In this document: positions 15,221 to 17,618 of the stretch, one piece after another | How the letters are laid out: every line of letters begins with the position of its first letter | How positions within the stretch are numbered: the stretch's first letter is position 1 | Assembly: GCA_026982255.1 (NCBI GenBank) | Contig: JALSHL010000145.1 | Location: 1-17,618, forward strand | Direction: 5' to 3' | Length of the DNA stretch: 17,618 nucleotides | DNA from: Paracoccaceae bacterium | GTDB taxonomy: Bacteria; Pseudomonadota; Alphaproteobacteria; Rhodobacterales; Rhodobacteraceae | Program-made: the position numbers and the translations under genes | The notes under the pieces: model-generated | Databases searched by the model: none | What the model was told of the DNA's origin: nothing | Seen by the model: only the letters and a program-made list of their open reading frames with translations

Positions 15221-17618
15221 ATGCCTGCCAATATTACCGCTGTGCTGGGGCCGACCAACACCGGCAAGACCCACTATGCCATCGAAAGGATGCTGGCCTA
15301 TCGTTCAGGCGTGATCGGCCTGCCGCTGCGGTTGCTGGCGCGCGAGGTTTACGACCGTATCGTCGCCCTGCGCGGCCCGTCGGTGGTGGCGCTGGTGACG
15401 GGCGAGGAACGGATTGTGCCGGAGCGGGCGCAATACTGGGTCTGCACGGTGGAGGCGATGCCGACCGGCATGGGTGCAGAGTTTCTGGCGGTGGATGAAA
15501 TCCAGCTCTGCGGTGATCCGGACCGCGGGTATATTTTCACCGACCGGTTGCTGAACGCGCGCGGGCTGTCGGAAACCCTGTTTCTCGGTTCCGACGTGAT
15601 GCGTGCCCGTATTGCTGCGCTGGTGCCCGAGGCGCGGTTTATCCGGCGCGAACGACTGTCGAAGCTGAGCTATGCGGGCGAGAAGAAAATCAGCCGGATG
15701 CCGCCGCGCTCGGCCATTGTCGCGTTTTCGGTCGACAGTGTTTACGGCATTGCCGAGCTGCTGCGCCGCCAGAAGGGCGGGGCAGCGGTGGTGATGGGGG
15801 CGCTCAGCCCGCGCACGCGCAACGCGCAGGTGGAGATGTACCAGAACGGCGATGTCGACTATCTGGTGGCGACGGATGCCATCGGCATGGGGTTGAACCT
15901 CGATATCACCCATGTGGCGCTGGCGGGGACCTCGAAATTCGACGGGCGGCGGCACCGTTATCTGATGCCGAATGAGCTGGCGCAGATTGCCGGACGGGCG
16001 GGGCGGTTTACCACGGACGGGACCTTCGGCGTGACCGGCGAGGCTTCGCCGCTGGAACCGGAATGGGTGGAGGCGATCGAGGAACACCGCTTCGCCCCGA
16101 TCCGCAAGTTGCAGTGGCGCGCCAGCCGGCTGGAGTTTGCCACACCGGATTCGCTGGTCCGCTCGCTGGAGGCATCGCCGGAGCAGGACGATCTGGTGCG
16201 CGCGCGCGAGGCCGACGATCTGGCGACGCTGAAAACCCTGTGGAACATGCCGGAGATGCGCGATGCGGTGACCTCGCCCGCCGATGTGCGCCTGTTGTGG
16301 GAGGTGTGCCAGACGCCGGATTTCCGTAAGGTCTCGCCGGCGGAACATGCGGGGCTGATGCAGCGGCTGTTCGGGTTTCTGCACGGGAATTCGGGGCGGA
16401 TTCCGGCGGATTACCTCGCCCGCCAGATAAAAAGGATAGATAAAACCGCCGGAGACATAGATGCGCTGTCAAAACGGCTGGCTTTTATCCGCACCTGGAC
16501 CTATGTTGCCCAGCGAAAAGAGTGGGTTGAGGATGCCGCGCACTGGCGCGCCGAGACCCGCGCGGTTGAGGATCGTCTGTCGGATGCGCTGCATCTGGCG
16601 CTGACGCAGAGATTTGTCGACCGGCGCACCAGCGTTTTGCTGCGCCGATTGAAACAGAAGGAGGCCCTTGTGGCGGATGTGAACGAAAACGGCGAAGTAA
16701 CGGTCGAGGGCCAGTTTGTAGGCAAGCTGGAGGGATTCCGCTTCCAGCTGGACAAGGCCGCGAGCGGCGAAGAGGCCAAGACCCTGAAAGCGGCGGCGAT
16801 TGCTGCCCTGCAGCCGGTGTTCAACCTGCGCTCGGACAAGTTCTATAACGCGCCGGACACGGAAATGGACGTGACCGAGCAGGGCGGCCTGATGTGGGGC
16901 GAATATGCGGTCGGCAAGCTGGTCGCTGGCGCCGATGCGCTGTCGCCGCAGGTGGAGCCTTTCGTGGACGAGGAAGCCGGACCGGAAGTGGCCGAAAAGG
17001 TGCGGCGCCGTCTGGGACATTTCATCGAGCGCCGGATTGCCGCGCAGTTTGAGCCTCTGCTGGCGTTGCGCGATGACGAAACGCTGGCGGGGCTGGCCAA
17101 GGGTGTGGCCTTCCGCATTGTCGAGGCGATGGGCGTGGTGCCGCGGGCCGAGATTGCGGCGGATGTGAAATCGCTGGATCAGGAGCAGCGCGGATTGTTG
17201 CGCAAGCACGGTGTGCGTTTCGGCCAGTTCACGATTTTCCAGCAGCTGATGCTGAAACCCGCGCCGACACGGCTGCGGCTGGTGTTGTGGTCTCTGACCA
17301 AGGGATTGCAGGAGTTTCCCGAGGCTCCGCCGCCGGGGCTGGTGACGGTGCCGGCGCTGAAGGATGCGCCAGAGGGGTATTATCCCATGGCGGGCTATCG
17401 GCTGGCGGGCGAGCGGGCGATCCGTATCGACATGCTGGAACGGCTGGCCGACCTGATCAGAGGGCAGGACACGCGCGCCGGTTTCGAGGCCAACCCCGAC
17501 ATGCTGTCGATTACCGGCCTGACGCTGGAACAGTTCGCCAATCTGATGGAGGGGCTGGGCTACAAGGCGGAGCGGGGCGAACGGCCCAAGGTGAAGGCCG
17601 AGGCCGCGCCGGAAGCGG
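15221..17618 (+). CDS. Suv3-like DExH RNA helicase (3' end outside window)
   Basis: At least 799 residues are seen, with no stop before the window ends. The helicase core is at the N-terminus: Walker A GPTNTGKT (10-17), DEIQ box (92-95), motif V-like DYLVATDAIGMGLN (213-226), and motif VI QIAGRAGR (255-262). The rest resembles the alphaproteobacterial relatives of mitochondrial Suv3, a helicase that works with the RNA degradosome; the bacterial role is not established. The final visible residues turn Lys/Glu/Ala/Pro-rich, suggesting a disordered tail. The ATG at 15221 follows the TPR stop with no gap, with only GAGGGA 13 bases upstream, so coupling is likely. Confidence 0.9.
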   Translation, partial: MPANITAVLGPTNTGKTHYAIERMLAYRSGVIGLPLRLLAREVYDRIVALRGPSVVALVTGEERIVPERAQYWVCTVEAMPTGMGAEFLAVDEIQLCGDPDRGYIFTDRLLNARGLSETLFLGSDVMRARIAALVPEARFIRRERLSKLSYAGEKKISRMPPRSAIVAFSVDSVYGIAELLRRQKGGAAVVMGALSPRTRNAQVEMYQNGDVDYLVATDAIGMGLNLDITHVALAGTSKFDGRRHRYLMPNELAQIAGRAGRFTTDGTFGVTGEASPLEPEWVEAIEEHRFAPIRKLQWRASRLEFATPDSLVRSLEASPEQDDLVRAREADDLATLKTLWNMPEMRDAVTSPADVRLLWEVCQTPDFRKVSPAEHAGLMQRLFGFLHGNSGRIPADYLARQIKRIDKTAGDIDALSKRLAFIRTWTYVAQRKEWVEDAAHWRAETRAVEDRLSDALHLALTQRFVDRRTSVLLRRLKQKEALVADVNENGEVTVEGQFVGKLEGFRFQLDKAASGEEAKTLKAAAIAALQPVFNLRSDKFYNAPDTEMDVTEQGGLMWGEYAVGKLVAGADALSPQVEPFVDEEAGPEVAEKVRRRLGHFIERRIAAQFEPLLALRDDETLAGLAKGVAFRIVEAMGVVPRAEIAADVKSLDQEQRGLLRKHGVRFGQFTIFQQLMLKPAPTRLRLVLWSLTKGLQEFPEAPPPGLVTVPALKDAPEGYYPMAGYRLAGERAIRIDMLERLADLIRGQDTRAGFEANPDMLSITGLTLEQFANLMEGLGYKAERGERPKVKAEAAPEA

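Noticed and set aside
15221..17618. Helicase as part of a defence system
   Set aside because: The motifs (GPTNTGKT, DEIQ, QIAGRAGR) fit the Suv3-like housekeeping family, and neither nuclease nor other defence partner is visible in the window; sequence beyond 17618 was not seen.

Overview
The window looks like ordinary chromosomal core of a GC-rich alphaproteobacterium, most likely Rhodobacterales (Roseobacter/Rhodobacter type). I infer this from the L33 C-terminus, the PraR-like XRE regulator, the DUF1127 microprotein, the Suv3-like helicase and the dense G/C third-position codon use. I see no tRNA, rRNA, CRISPR array, insertion sequence, phage gene or recognisable defence cassette. The family assignments come from reading motifs by eye, not from searches.

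Layout. (1) 1-97 is the end of rpmG (L33), with its own terminator. (2) 98-315 is a convergent intergenic gap that holds operator-like palindromes and the terminator of the next gene. (3) 316-1083 (-) is a Bax inhibitor-1 family membrane protein. (4) 1199-4395 (-) is a ybbA-ybbP type ABC exporter. It diverges from a secreted GDSL esterase (tesA-like, 4394-5050 +), and the two start codons overlap in one CATG. (5) 5044-5838 (-) is an inositol-monophosphatase-family histidinol phosphatase (hisN), downstream of an XRE regulator (5910-6296 -). An intrinsic terminator sits between these two, and its 3' arm contains the hisN Shine-Dalgarno. (6) 6568-8388 (-) is the ribosome-associated GTPase TypA/BipA. 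(7) 8560-10652 (+) is a coupled pair: an MFS transporter and a zinc-free quinone-oxidoreductase-type MDR enzyme. (8) 10656-12008 (-) is a secreted protein of ten Sel1 repeats. (9) 12075-12926 (-) is a LysR regulator divergent from a 66-residue DUF1127 protein (13050-13250 +). (10) 13284-14506 (-) is a two-gene SCP2/lipid plus alpha/beta-hydrolase operon behind a strong palindromic operator. (11) 14669-17618 (+) is a secreted TPR protein abutting a Suv3-like DExH helicase that runs off the end.

How the parts fit. Several neighbours concern envelope and lipid handling (YbbAP/TesA, SCP2 and lysophospholipase-like hydrolase, BI-1), mixed with housekeeping genes (rpmG, typA, hisN, helicase). Gene packing is tight: overlapping starts and stops, 1-15 nt junctions, and a terminator embedded in the end of a convergent gene. 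The best material for a second look is regulatory rather than a new gene system: the paired ACTAAACCGG-type palindromes at 176-234, the TTGCA cluster and 43-nt hairpin upstream of the XRE gene, the hisN SD inside a terminator, and the ACCTTA-ACG-TAAGGT operator at the SCP2 promoter. I did not find convincing evidence of a previously undescribed multi-gene system.
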